DNA of 40,636 bases from Syntrophales bacterium (GTDB lineage: Bacteria > Desulfobacterota > Syntrophia > Syntrophales > UBA5619): the NCBI GenBank assembly GCA_030654195.1, contig JAURXV010000083.1:1-40636 (forward strand). The letters are read 5' to 3'. Position 1 is the first letter of the stretch. Every line of letters begins with the position of its first letter. Below the pieces are notes generated by a model. The model saw only the letters and a program-made list of their open reading frames with translations, had not been told where the DNA came from and did not search any database. This document shows positions 1-8,384 of this stretch, in pieces. Made by a program: the position numbers and the translations under genes.

Positions 1-139
1 CCTCGCCGGGGTTTATGGGATGAATTTCAAATACATGCCGGAACTGGAATGGCGGTGGGGATATATCGCCCTCTGGGGCGTGATGATCGTTGTCGCCGTT
101 TTCATGCTGATCTACTTCAGAAGGAAGAAGTGGCTGTGA
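1..139 (+). CDS. corA: CorA-type Mg2+/Co2+ transporter, C-terminal end (partial)
   Basis: Only the last 45 codons are in the window; the reading frame enters at base 2 and stops with TGA at 137-139. The fragment shows the CorA signature GVYGMNF, then an acidic/aromatic periplasmic loop, a last hydrophobic helix (YIALWGVMIVVAVFMLIYF) and a short basic tail ending KKWL. In the CorA family the GMN motif forms the selectivity filter at the mouth of the pore, and the basic tail is cytoplasmic. CorA moves divalent metal ions across the inner membrane as a pentamer. Nothing can be said about its N-terminus or promoter. Confidence 0.9.
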   Translation, partial: LAGVYGMNFKYMPELEWRWGYIALWGVMIVVAVFMLIYFRRKKWL

Positions 140-151
140 AATAATCGATTT

Positions 152-166
152 CCATACGAAGTATGG
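152..166. promoter_or_regulatory. Short perfect dyad upstream of the rubrerythrin-like gene
   Basis: CCATAC-GAA-GTATGG is a perfect 6-bp inverted repeat with a 3-bp spacer, in the 69-bp gap between corA and the ferritin-like gene. It could be a regulator half-site pair or a small RNA hairpin. There is no T tract, so it is not an obvious terminator. Confidence 0.3.
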
Positions 167-208
167 GGTATTCTGTGGCGGTATCCTATGAACTTAAGGA
201 GGTAGAAC

Positions 209-688
209 ATGGCTCTCTTTGATGCAAGCGACATTGTGGAAGCGGCGATCCGGATCGAAGAAAACGGGGCGAATTTCTACCGCTACGCTGTGCAACTGAC
301 CGCAAAGGAAGAGGTCAAGACCCTCTTCCAACTGCTGGCCGCCCAAGAGGTAAAACATCAGGAGACGTTCGCAAAGATCCTGGCCGGGATGGACCGGAAC
401 GCCCCCCCGGAGGGATACGACGGGGAATATGCCGCCTACCTCCACGGCTACGTGGACAACCGCCTCGTCTTCACGGCGGAGGTGTTTGCCGTCGAACTGG
501 CGAAGCTCCGGGACGAGGCATCCGCCCTCGATTTCGCGATCCAGCGGGAGTTGGATTCGATTCACTATTACCGGGAGATGCGGGAACTGCTGCCGGCAGA
601 CCGGCGGGACGCAATAGAAAGGATCATCACCGAAGAGAAGGAACATTTCATAAGGCTTTCGGCAATGAAGAAGCGCCTGGGGTGCTGA
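209..688 (+). CDS. Rubrerythrin-like ferritin-fold diiron protein
   Basis: This 159-residue four-helix-bundle protein has the spaced carboxylate/histidine pattern of the ferritin/rubrerythrin diiron site: EEN near residue 18, E47-x2-H50, E114, and E143-x2-H146. The family reduces peroxide or stores/oxidises iron in the cytoplasm and is common in anaerobes. There is no C-terminal rubredoxin CxxC domain, so it is the erythrin-only form and would need a separate electron donor. The start is fixed by a strong AAGGAGG about 8 nt upstream. It stands alone between corA and a remnant of the amidohydrolase gene start. A role in oxidative stress defence is inferred from the family. Confidence 0.85.
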   Translation: MALFDASDIVEAAIRIEENGANFYRYAVQLTAKEEVKTLFQLLAAQEVKHQETFAKILAGMDRNAPPEGYDGEYAAYLHGYVDNRLVFTAEVFAVELAKLRDEASALDFAIQRELDSIHYYREMRELLPADRRDAIERIITEEKEHFIRLSAMKKRLGC

Positions 689-689
689 T

Positions 690-731
690 CGGAGACCAAC
701 CACGATGAAAATCTATGAAGGCGCGATTATC
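690..731 (+). repeat. Direct repeat, left copy (42 bp), possible island boundary
   Basis: These 42 bp match 8719-8760 at 40 of 42 positions; both differences are T here and C there. The repeat covers the 15 bp before the amidohydrolase start codon and the first nine codons of that gene. Its position directly after the rubrerythrin-like stop codon suggests that the intact amidohydrolase gene once followed here. Confidence 0.85.
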
Positions 732-809
732 AACGTGCAGGGAAGGCATTTGCTTCTTCCTGAACTCCTCAACTTATCAATCATGAGGAAGATGCAAGAT
801 TTCAATTGA
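705..809 (+). pseudogene. Truncated copy of the amidohydrolase gene start
   Basis: ATG at 705 opens a 34-codon frame starting MKIYEGAII, against MKTYEGAII for the intact amidohydrolase at 8734. After nine codons the similarity stops, and the frame runs into unrelated AT-richer sequence ending at TGA 807-809. It is a gene fragment, not a functional peptide gene. It marks one edge of the 8-kb segment discussed in the findings. The rest of the gap up to 1069 shows no other gene. Confidence 0.75.
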
Positions 810-1069
810 TACTCAATCTTCTCATTGTACTCACCATTACCGCACTCGGCCATTCATTCCATGCTTATTCGAGGCACGAGAGAAACAATCATTTCCTCTG
901 AAAGTCTTGTAAAATAACATGTCTTGACATTACGGGGAATTGGAGTAGGTTTTAGGCAACATGTCCGATAGACATAGCAGTTTCAACAACTCGTTATTAC
1001 ACCATGTTTCGTAATCAGTTTTGCACAGCATCATGACGGTGCAACGTTTGCTTCTCAGGGAGGTACACT

Positions 1070-2290
1070 ATGTCCAGCCTGGTTTCAGATTCCTTCGGTA
1101 GGTCATTACACGCTTTCCCGTTGCTCCTGTTTGCTGCAATCATTGCAGCCTTTTCTGGATGCAGTTCCTCATCTTCAGACCCGCCAGGCCTAAACCACAT
1201 TGCGTCTTTTGAAGGTGGCACACTCTACACCACAACCGGCGAGGGTGGCTCAGGAACATTCGATGTCCTGGTCCTTAACGGCGACTGGCGGCAGATGGGT
1301 AGGCAGTATGGTTACCTCACCCGCGCCAAGCTTGCCGATCTATATACCAGATCGACGGCGTACCTGCTGTCAAAAGGCGTCACTCAACAACAGATATCGG
1401 ACGCTGCCGAGAATTTATATCAATCCAAGATGGACTATGCGAAGGAACTGATCACCGGCATGGCAGAGACCTCGGGCATGAGCCTGGAGCAGCAGAAGAA
1501 AACCTGTGCGGCCGTGTACTTGATTTTCCTTGTGGGTTGCTCCAGCATGGATGCGTGGGGGGACTATACCGGCGGAGGGCCGCTTGTTGCGGGGAGGAAC
1601 TGGGATGGTGGTGTTCACCTGAATGCCTTCAACCGCTTTATGACCGTCACAGTCTACAACCCGGCCGGATCTTCTATCCCGGTCGCCGACATCAACTATC
1701 TCGGTTTTGTCATGTTTCAGTCTGCCATGAATAAAAGCGGGATATTCCTCGACCTCCAGAACGGTAGCCTCTCCGATCCGGCTTCCCGCTCGGATGTGCC
1801 CAATCCCAACGATACCCTCCTCACCTTCCTCCTCAACTCCTCGACGTTGGAACAGCTTGATATCAAATTCCTCGCAAATCTTCCAATGAACGGTTTGGTG
1901 ATGAACGCAGCGGACGCAAACAGGGGACGGGTATATGAGTGGGCAACGTACGACCTGAAGATACGAAACGGCAATGGCTTTATCGCCTCGACGAACCACT
2001 TTATTGATCCCTCATGGGGTTTACCATATCCACCTGACGGCGAACCGGGAACCTTCAGTAAGGAAAGGCTTGCGAACCTCCTTTCTCTTGCTGAAAGCTA
2101 CAAGGGCAGGATCGATGCGGTTGCCATGCAGGAGATATTTGGTAAAACCATTGACCAGGGCGGTCCAACGCGGACGGAAGGCCATACTAATTACCATATC
2201 GTTGCTGTTCCAGCGGAGCGAACTATCTGGCTGAAAGCTACCGAATATTCAGGCTGGGAAAAAATTGTATTAGGACCGTTGTTCAGGTAG
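1070..2290 (+). CDS. Lipoprotein of the C45 / acyl-CoA:6-APA acyltransferase-like Ntn-hydrolase group
   Basis: This 406-residue protein has a hydrophobic N-terminal segment (about residues 15-29) and a lipobox-like FSGC ending at Cys31, followed by a Ser-rich linker, so it is probably an exported lipoprotein. The body resembles peptidase family C45 and related phospholipase B-like Ntn hydrolases: a GDWRQMGRQYG segment near residue 71, the candidate nucleophile in LVGCSS (Cys157) and GRNWDGG shortly after. In that family the Cys becomes the N-terminal nucleophile and cleaves amides or transfers acyl groups. The substrate is unknown. The start is supported by AGGGAGG at 1057-1063. It has no operon partner and lies inside the repeat-bounded segment. 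Confidence 0.7.
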   Translation: MSSLVSDSFGRSLHAFPLLLFAAIIAAFSGCSSSSSDPPGLNHIASFEGGTLYTTTGEGGSGTFDVLVLNGDWRQMGRQYGYLTRAKLADLYTRSTAYLLSKGVTQQQISDAAENLYQSKMDYAKELITGMAETSGMSLEQQKKTCAAVYLIFLVGCSSMDAWGDYTGGGPLVAGRNWDGGVHLNAFNRFMTVTVYNPAGSSIPVADINYLGFVMFQSAMNKSGIFLDLQNGSLSDPASRSDVPNPNDTLLTFLLNSSTLEQLDIKFLANLPMNGLVMNAADANRGRVYEWATYDLKIRNGNGFIASTNHFIDPSWGLPYPPDGEPGTFSKERLANLLSLAESYKGRIDAVAMQEIFGKTIDQGGPTRTEGHTNYHIVAVPAERTIWLKATEYSGWEKIVLGPLFR

Positions 2291-2446
2291 GGGAAACCTG
2301 CTGTACAGACTCGGCAGCAACATCGCCCCTCATAGGAACAATCACTTTCTTCCTGAAAGCAGTAAGCAGCACAAGTCAGGAAAAATTGCTGATATCAAAT
2401 GGTAAACAGCATCTGACGGCCCTAAATAATATGCACGAAATAATAT

Positions 2447-2575
2447 TGACGACCTCGTAAAAAGTCGCAACTTGCCTCTTTTGTCATTCCGGGCTTGCCC
2501 CGGAATCCAGTGTTTAAGTAGTTCTGGATACCGGCTTTCGCCGGTATGACCGTTTGGGAGACTTATTACGAAGCT
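2447..2575 (+). repeat. Dispersed intergenic repeat with hairpins
   Basis: The unit begins with a 20-bp TCGTAAAAAGTC-containing core (2447-2466) that matches 23604-23623 at 18 of 20 positions, and both copies are followed by GTCATT-C/G-CGG. Inside it, ATTCCGGGC-TT-GCCCCGGAAT forms a near-perfect hairpin and ATACCGGC-TTTC-GCCGGTAT (2528-2547) a perfect 8-bp one. Such elements are common between genes in deltaproteobacterial genomes, in my recollection. Apparent reading frames through it are repeat sequence, not genes. Confidence 0.7.
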
Positions 2576-2923
2576 GTGAAGAATGACATGCTTCACAAAA
2601 CCGCCGCCGGTCACCCTTCCTCGGTTCATTTTCTTCCAGGTATGATTCATGCAAGATAGCGGATGGTCGGCATGTTACCAAGGCGCGAGTCGCTTGTCAT
2701 AAGAATGTATAATGAGGTGAAATCATGCCGATGCGGTCCTGAACAGCCTTGGCTTACCGGAACCGATTCCATATAAATATGGATATATTTCCATAGAAGT
2801 TATTCCGTATCATGAGGAGACCTGATTGGAAGAGCCATGACATCAATGTTGACTTATGATCCTTTTAGAGTAGTACGAGGTGTGTCAATTTTTAAGCGAA
2901 ACCATAAAATAATCAATTACTTA

Positions 2924-2943
2924 CCCCCCCCCCCCCCCCCCCC
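2924..2943. repeat. Poly-C tract, 20 consecutive C
   Basis: A run of 20 C lies in an otherwise AT-rich stretch, 221 bp upstream of the CheB-CheR start. It may be a hypervariable homopolymer or an assembly/consensus artefact. The rest of the 2291-3164 gap holds the dispersed repeat upstream and a GC-rich hairpin region downstream, with no recognisable gene. Confidence 0.9.
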
Positions 2944-3053
2944 GGAATCCTAACTTGTTGTATTCACAGAGCTTTTACTCATCGTGGGTATGCCCTGAAG
3001 GGTATACGACGCGGCCTGCACCCACATCCGATTTCCCGTTGTGGTTGTAGGCC

Positions 3054-3075
3054 GGGAAGCCCGACCCGGCTTCCC
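3054..3075. repeat. Perfect 8-bp hairpin in the CheB-CheR upstream region
   Basis: GGGAAGCC-CGACCC-GGCTTCCC is a perfect stem of 8 bp with a 6-nt loop. It sits in a GC-rich stretch (about 2985-3130) that contains further GGGTA/TACCC-type complementary segments. It could be a REP-like element or a leader structure of the downstream gene; the sequence does not decide. Confidence 0.5.
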
Positions 3076-3164
3076 ATTCCCGCCTCGTGGGTGTATCCCT
3101 GCCGGGCGTACCCTACAGGGCGCAAACAAGCAAGCCGCGGCGTGCATTGAACAGGAGGAACCGG

Positions 3165-6100
3165 ATGAAAAAAAAGAAGACCGTGCCCATGAAACAAGCA
3201 ATCCCAAGGTCTGAAGAGGCGCCGCCGGACGCATCGGTTGAGACCCCGGTGGACATGTCGGTTTCGACCCCGGTGGCGGACACATTGCGCCACTCGGACA
3301 ATGTTTTCCCCATCGTGGGCATCGGCGCTTCGGCGGGCGGACTTGAGGCACTGGAATTGTTCCTCGCTAACGTGCCAGCAGGCAGCGGCATGGCGTTTGT
3401 GATCGTCCAACATCTGGACCCGACTCAAAAGGGCATGCTGCCGGAACTGCTCCAGCGCTGCACAGGCATGCAGGTTTTTCTGGTCAAGGATCGGACGCGC
3501 GTCAAACCGGACAGCGTCTACGTCATCCCACCCAACAAAGATATGTCTATCCTGCACGGCGTGCTGCACCTGCTCAACCCGGTGGCGCGGCGCGGACTGC
3601 GCCTGCCGATTAATTTCTTCTTCTGCTCGCTGGCCGATGACCAGCGGGAGCACAGCATCGGCGTGATCCTTTCGGGCATGGGCTCGGACGGCACGCTGGG
3701 CTTGCGCGCCATCAAGGAAAAAGCGGGCGCGGTCTTTGTGCAGGAACCGGCCTCAGCCAAATTCGACAGCATGCCGCGCAGCGCCATTGACGCCGAACTT
3801 GCCGATGTGATCGCCCCTGTGGAGGCACTGTCGGGCAAGATCAGCGCCTATGTCCAGCATGTGCCGCTCATCGCCAAACCCGGACGCCTCGGCGAATACG
3901 CAGCCCAGAACTCCCTGGGAAAAGTGGCGCTCTTGCTGCGCAGTCAAACGGGCCACGACTTTTCGCTGTACAAAAAGAACACGGTCTATCGCCGCATCGA
4001 GCGGCGCATGGGACTGCACAAAATTAGCAAGATCGCAACCTATGTGCGCTTCCTGCAGGAGAATCCGCAGGAGGTGGAATTGCTGTTCCGCGAGTTATTG
4101 ATCGGAGTGACGAGTTTTTTTCGCGACCCGGAAGCGTGGAAGCAATTGAAAGCCGAAGTCTTGCCGGCGTTGTTGGCTGGGCGCACTTTTAAGCAGCCGC
4201 TGCGGGCGTGGATACCCGCCTGCTCCGACGGCGCGGAAGCCTATTCCCTGGCGATCCTCTTCAAAGAGACGCTGGAAGAACTCAAACCTGCAAAAAACAT
4301 CACCCTGCAGCTCTTCGCCACCGATCTGGATAAGCAAGCCATCGAGAAGGCGCGCGTCGGCGTGTTCCCAGCGAACATCGCCGCCGACATTTCGAAGAAG
4401 CGGCTGAATCGCTTCTTCGTCAAGATGGAGCACGGCTATGAGGTGGCAAAATTCATCCGTGAGATGGTCATCTTTGCCCCGCAGAACATCATCATGGATC
4501 CGCCCTTTACCAAACTCGACCTTATAAGTTGCCGCAACCTGCTCATCTATCTGATGCCGGAATTGCAGAAGAAACTTTTCCCGCTCTTTCATTACAGCCT
4601 GAACCCGGGCGGCTTTTTATTTTTGGGGAACGCGGAGACTGTTGGTAACTTTACCAACTTATTCGCGCCGCTTGCTGGAAAAACACGGCTGTACCGGCGG
4701 CTGGATTCTATCCTGAATACGGAGCCGATTGAGTTCCCGGCAACCTTTGTCCCCGCCAATCTTGACGCGCCAGCCAAGCCGCTGAAACCAACAACCAGCC
4801 TGCAGACGCTGGCAGATCAACTGCTCTTGCAAACGTATTCCCCGGCGGCGGTACTGACCAACGACAAAGGCGTCATTTTCTACATCAGCGGACGCACGGG
4901 AAAATATTTGGAACCCGCGGCGGGCAAAGCCAACTTGAACATCTTTGCCATGGCTCGCGAAGGTCTGAACTACGGACTGACGGGCGCGTTCCAAAAAGCG
5001 CTGCGTCAAAAAGAGACCGTCACGCTCAAGAATATGGTGGTGGGCGCCAACGGCGGAAAGCAGATAGTGAATGTCACCGTCCAGCCCCTCAGAGGATCAA
5101 GCGCTTTGCACGAAATGGTGCTGGTCGTCTTTACCGACGTGGCTGGGGAGCCAAAAACAAACACGACCGGCAAGCCACGCGGGGATACTGCGCACGTGGC
5201 AGAACTGGAGCAGGAACTTGAATACGCCCATCAGGAAGTGCAGAGCTTGCGCGAAGAGATGCAGGCCTCGCAAGAGGAACTCAAATCTGCCAACGAGGAA
5301 CTGCAGTCCGCCAACGAGGAAATGCAGTCCACTAACGAAGAGTTGACCACTTCCAAGGAAGAGATGCAATCCATGAACGAAGAATTGCACACAGTTAACT
5401 CCGAACTGCAAACCAGGATGGATGAACTCTCGCGCACGAGCAACGACATGAAGAATCTGCTGGACAGCACCGATATCGCCACGCTGTTTTTAGATAACAG
5501 TCTGTGCGTGCGGCGCTTTACCAGCGAGACGAGCAAGGTCACCAAGTTGATCCCCGGCGACGCAGGGCGGCCGATCACCGATATCGCCTCGGCATTGCTC
5601 TACCCCGAACTGGCTGATGACGCGCGCGAAGTCCTGCGCACGCTGATCAAAGTGGAGAGACAGATTCCCATCCCCGACGGGAATTGGTTCGCGGCGCGCA
5701 TCCTGCCGTACCGCACGCTGGACAATATGATTGACGGGATAGTGATCACCTTTGTCGACATCACGGAGATTAAGCGGACAGAGGAGCTGCTGCGGAAAGC
5801 CAATGAGCTGCATCGTCTGGCTGTGGTAGTGCGCGATGCGCACGATGCCATCACCGTGCAGGACATGGATGGCCGCATCATCGCCTGGAACCCGGGAGCG
5901 GTGAGGATGTATGGCTGGAGTGAAACCGAAGCGCTGGTGATGAACGTCCGCGACCGGATCCCGGAGGGGCTGCGGGAGGAAACGTTGGCTAAGTTACATC
6001 AGCTTAGCCGGGCTGAAATTCTGGAACCGTATCGTACAAAACGGATCACCAAAAACGGAAATGTCGTGGAGGTTTGGATGACCTCCACCGCTTTGGTGAA

Positions 6101-6197
6101 TGAGGCCGGGCAGATGTATGCGATTGCGACAACGGAACGGACGAGAGAATCAAAACTCGGTCAAACGATGGAGGTGCACAATGACCAGCAAAAATAA
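3165..6197 (+). CDS. CheB-CheR-PAS fusion (chemotaxis methylesterase/methyltransferase hybrid)
   Basis: 1010 residues if started at ATG 3165, which has AGGAGG at 3153-3158; an upstream in-frame ATG at 3087 lacks such support. The order is: CheB methylesterase with GASAGG (Ser56), QHLDP (His83) and GMGSDG (Asp175); CheR methyltransferase from about residue 250, with its SAM-binding motif near 350 reading ACSDGAEAYS instead of the usual CSTGEEAYS; a long Glu-rich coiled coil (about 675-755) with repeated EELxSxNEE units; and two PAS domains (about 760-1000). No kinase or receiver domain follows. The family acts in the cytoplasm on methyl-accepting or other signalling proteins. It overlaps the HD-GYP gene by 17 nt, so the two are co-transcribed and probably one pathway. 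Confidence 0.9.
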   Translation: MKKKKTVPMKQAIPRSEEAPPDASVETPVDMSVSTPVADTLRHSDNVFPIVGIGASAGGLEALELFLANVPAGSGMAFVIVQHLDPTQKGMLPELLQRCTGMQVFLVKDRTRVKPDSVYVIPPNKDMSILHGVLHLLNPVARRGLRLPINFFFCSLADDQREHSIGVILSGMGSDGTLGLRAIKEKAGAVFVQEPASAKFDSMPRSAIDAELADVIAPVEALSGKISAYVQHVPLIAKPGRLGEYAAQNSLGKVALLLRSQTGHDFSLYKKNTVYRRIERRMGLHKISKIATYVRFLQENPQEVELLFRELLIGVTSFFRDPEAWKQLKAEVLPALLAGRTFKQPLRAWIPACSDGAEAYSLAILFKETLEELKPAKNITLQLFATDLDKQAIEKARVGVFPANIAADISKKRLNRFFVKMEHGYEVAKFIREMVIFAPQNIIMDPPFTKLDLISCRNLLIYLMPELQKKLFPLFHYSLNPGGFLFLGNAETVGNFTNLFAPLAGKTRLYRRLDSILNTEPIEFPATFVPANLDAPAKPLKPTTSLQTLADQLLLQTYSPAAVLTNDKGVIFYISGRTGKYLEPAAGKANLNIFAMAREGLNYGLTGAFQKALRQKETVTLKNMVVGANGGKQIVNVTVQPLRGSSALHEMVLVVFTDVAGEPKTNTTGKPRGDTAHVAELEQELEYAHQEVQSLREEMQASQEELKSANEELQSANEEMQSTNEELTTSKEEMQSMNEELHTVNSELQTRMDELSRTSNDMKNLLDSTDIATLFLDNSLCVRRFTSETSKVTKLIPGDAGRPITDIASALLYPELADDAREVLRTLIKVERQIPIPDGNWFAARILPYRTLDNMIDGIVITFVDITEIKRTEELLRKANELHRLAVVVRDAHDAITVQDMDGRIIAWNPGAVRMYGWSETEALVMNVRDRIPEGLREETLAKLHQLSRAEILEPYRTKRITKNGNVVEVWMTSTALVNEAGQMYAIATTERTRESKLGQTMEVHNDQQK

Positions 6198-7785
6198 CCA
6201 ACATAGAGACGCCGCCCCTTCGGCGGATACGACCAGCTCATTGCAAGCAGACTCACTTCGACTAAGCTCAGAGCAGGCTCTGCGCCGCCAGGCGGAAGCG
6301 AAGTTGATCGAGCGCAAGAAGAAAGCCGCGGCTCTTCCTGCGCCGGAGGCAGACACACAGCGCCTCGTCCACGAACTGGAAGTGCACCAGATCGAACTGG
6401 AGATGCAGAATAAAGAACTGCTGCAATCACGCGCACAAGTGGAGGCGGGACTGCGCCGGTACACCGACCTGTACGACTTTGCCCCCGTGGGTTATTTTAC
6501 GCTGGCGCTTGACGGCGCGATCCATCAGGTCAATCTGGCCGGGGCGAATCTGCTGGGTGTGGAGCGCGGCGCACTGATCAAACGACGCTTCGGAATATTT
6601 GTTTCCGCCCAGTCACGTACAACTTTCAGTGCCTTCCTTGAGAAAGTATTTTCGACAAGCGGGAGCAAAGAGACCTGCGAAATCGCACTCCAGGAAGATG
6701 GGTCTGCTCCGCTTTGGGTGCACATCGAAGCCGTGACAGAGGATGGGCAGCGCAAAACGTGCCGGGTTGTGGTGGTGGATATCACCGAGCGCAAGCGGGT
6801 GGAAGCGGCGCTGCGGGACAGCGAGACGCTTTTCAGGAAACTGTTTGAAGACCACGCAGCGGTCGAGCTGATCATCGATCCGGATACCGGGAATATCATC
6901 GATGCCAACGAAGCAGCGGCAGTTTTCTACGGATGGTCGCGTGAACAACTCAAGCAGATGAAGATTCAGGAGATCAATACACTGTCGCCTGAAGAGGTCA
7001 AAAAAAAGATGGAGAAGGCCAGAGCCCAAAAAAAGATCCATTTCGAATTCCGCCACAGGCGGGCCGATGGTTCCGTTCGGGATGTGGATGTGTTCAGCAG
7101 CAAAATCGAAGTGAAAGGAAAAGATCTCTTACATTCCATTATTCATGACATCACCGACCGCAAACTGGCGGAGAAGCAACTTCGGGAATCCCTGGAACAA
7201 TTGCGCCGGGCCATGCAGACGACCATTCAGGTGCTGGTGATGGCCGTGGAGATGAAAGATCCTTACACTGCGGGACATCAGCGCCGCATGACGAACCTGG
7301 CCCGGACGATGGCCGCGGAGATGGGCCTGCCGCCGGAAAAGATCGAAGGTCTCCGAATGGCCGGGGTCATCCACGATATCGGCAAGATCACCCTGCCCAC
7401 GGAGATTTTGAGCAAACCGACGAAGCTGTCTGCCATTGAGCTTTCCCTGATCAGAGAACATGTCCGGTTAGGCTATGATATTTTAAAAGACGTGGAATCC
7501 CACTGGCCCCTGGCGGAGATTGTCCTTCAGCATCATGAGCGGATGGACGGCTCCGGCTATCCCCGGGGGCTCAAGGGAGAAGAAATCCTTATGGAAGCCC
7601 GCATTCTTGCCGTGGCCGATGTGGTGGAGGCTATGGCCTCCCACCGGCCCTATCGTGCTGCCCTGGGCCTTGACGCCGCCTTGGAAGAGATTGAGAAGAA
7701 CAGAGGGCTTCTTTACGATAGCCATGCGGTGGATGCATGCCTGAGAGTATTCCGGGAGAAGGGTTATCAAATTGAAGGAACCTGA
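6181..7785 (+). CDS. PAS-PAS-HD-GYP cyclic-di-GMP phosphodiesterase
   Basis: 534 residues from ATG 6181, with GGAGG just upstream inside the preceding gene. An N-terminal helical region rich in Glu/Gln (about 35-95, containing HELEVHQIELEMQNKEL) leads into two PAS domains (about 95-210 and 220-335, each ending in a VVDITERK / IIHDITDRK linker). The HD-GYP domain follows (about 345-534): HDIGK near residue 398, HHERMDGSGYPRGL near 451, and a RILAVADV segment. All canonical metal-binding and GYP residues are present, so c-di-GMP hydrolysis is likely. The PAS domains presumably bind a ligand or cofactor. The 17-nt overlap with the CheB-CheR gene links sensing or methylation to c-di-GMP output by inference. 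Confidence 0.9.
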   Translation: MTSKNNQHRDAAPSADTTSSLQADSLRLSSEQALRRQAEAKLIERKKKAAALPAPEADTQRLVHELEVHQIELEMQNKELLQSRAQVEAGLRRYTDLYDFAPVGYFTLALDGAIHQVNLAGANLLGVERGALIKRRFGIFVSAQSRTTFSAFLEKVFSTSGSKETCEIALQEDGSAPLWVHIEAVTEDGQRKTCRVVVVDITERKRVEAALRDSETLFRKLFEDHAAVELIIDPDTGNIIDANEAAAVFYGWSREQLKQMKIQEINTLSPEEVKKKMEKARAQKKIHFEFRHRRADGSVRDVDVFSSKIEVKGKDLLHSIIHDITDRKLAEKQLRESLEQLRRAMQTTIQVLVMAVEMKDPYTAGHQRRMTNLARTMAAEMGLPPEKIEGLRMAGVIHDIGKITLPTEILSKPTKLSAIELSLIREHVRLGYDILKDVESHWPLAEIVLQHHERMDGSGYPRGLKGEEILMEARILAVADVVEAMASHRPYRAALGLDAALEEIEKNRGLLYDSHAVDACLRVFREKGYQIEGT

Positions 7786-7935
7786 TTTTAAATGGTAATC
7801 CTCACAGCAATTCTGAACTAAAAACCGCTGACTTGTAGGTGTAGGCTGTAATTGAGTCGAGGCGAAGGAATGCTCCCGCGGGCTTTATGCAGGGGGGTGG
7901 CGTTACCGCATCCGCCCGCTGCCCTTGTAAATATC

Positions 7936-7963
7936 TTGATTATATATTTTTCCCGTCTATAAT
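7936..7963 (+). promoter_or_regulatory. Sigma-70-like promoter upstream of the DUF4258 remnant
   Basis: TTGATT (7936-7941), a 16-bp spacer and TATAAT (7958-7963) make a good promoter pair. Directly after it, GGAGG precedes an ATG at 7971 that opens only nine codons. The promoter now faces a broken gene and then the toxin-antitoxin pair. Nothing is recognised in 7786-7935. Confidence 0.5.
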
Positions 7964-8017
7964 GGAGGCCATGCTGAATGGAATCACCCTTCCGAAATGA
8001 CAAGGATGTTGTGTCAC

Positions 8018-8152
8018 ATGGGTTTGGAAGAGATTGTTGACGCGATACGACAAAATCGGATACGGATTACGGATCATGCGGACGAACAAGGAGGCCGAAG
8101 GATGCTGCCGTTTAGTCAATATAAAATACCCTTGACACTTCGGGCAGATTGA
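8018..8152 (+). pseudogene. Truncated DUF4258-like gene
   Basis: ATG 8018 opens a 44-codon frame whose first 22 residues (MGLEEIVDAIRQNRIRITDH) resemble the start of DUF4258 proteins, small families often paired with an HTH or antitoxin gene. Similarity stops at ADEQ. The remainder, with a short Gly-Arg stretch, does not continue the domain and stops at 8150-8152. The complete domain would be roughly twice as long, so I call it a 3'-truncated remnant. Recognition rests on memory of the family and about 22 residues. Confidence 0.45.
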
Positions 8153-8160
8153 TTAATAGT
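8132..8160 (+). promoter_or_regulatory. Promoter candidate for the toxin-antitoxin pair
   Basis: A perfect TTGACA (8132-8137), a 17-bp spacer and AATAGT (8155-8160; 4 of 6 to TATAAT) lie 35 bp before the antitoxin start. Confidence 0.5.
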
Positions 8161-8195
8161 GAACCATCCATGACGACCCGTAAGGAGTGATTAAA

Positions 8196-8384
8196 ATGTT
8201 GAATTTGCTGAAAGAAGCCTCGATAGAAACCATCAAGAGATTGCCTGATGAATGCACAGCCGAGGATATAATGTATGAGGTCAACTTTATTGCCCAAGTG
8301 CTGGAAGGACTCAAAGACGCGGAGGCAGGTCGGCTGGTGACTACCGACGAGCTACTCAACAGGGTTGGGCAATGGGCCAAATAA
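8196..8384 (+). CDS. Small antitoxin-like protein of a RelE/ParE module
   Basis: 62 residues from ATG 8196. AAGGAG at 8182-8187 decides for this ATG over the in-frame GTG at 8187, which it overlaps. The protein is helical and acidic, with no clear DNA-binding motif; the C-terminal part (EAGRLVTTDELLNRV) resembles the tail of short antitoxins that cap a RelE/ParE toxin. The identification comes mostly from context: the gene overlaps the toxin gene by 13 nt, in the usual antitoxin-first order. It would neutralise the toxin by binding it and probably represses the shared promoter. Confidence 0.7.
   Translation: MLNLLKEASIETIKRLPDECTAEDIMYEVNFIAQVLEGLKDAEAGRLVTTDELLNRVGQWAK

Noticed and set aside
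2342-2650. A 102-codon minus-strand frame in the CheB-CheR upstream region
   Set aside because: Most of it is the dispersed repeat with its hairpins read as codons.
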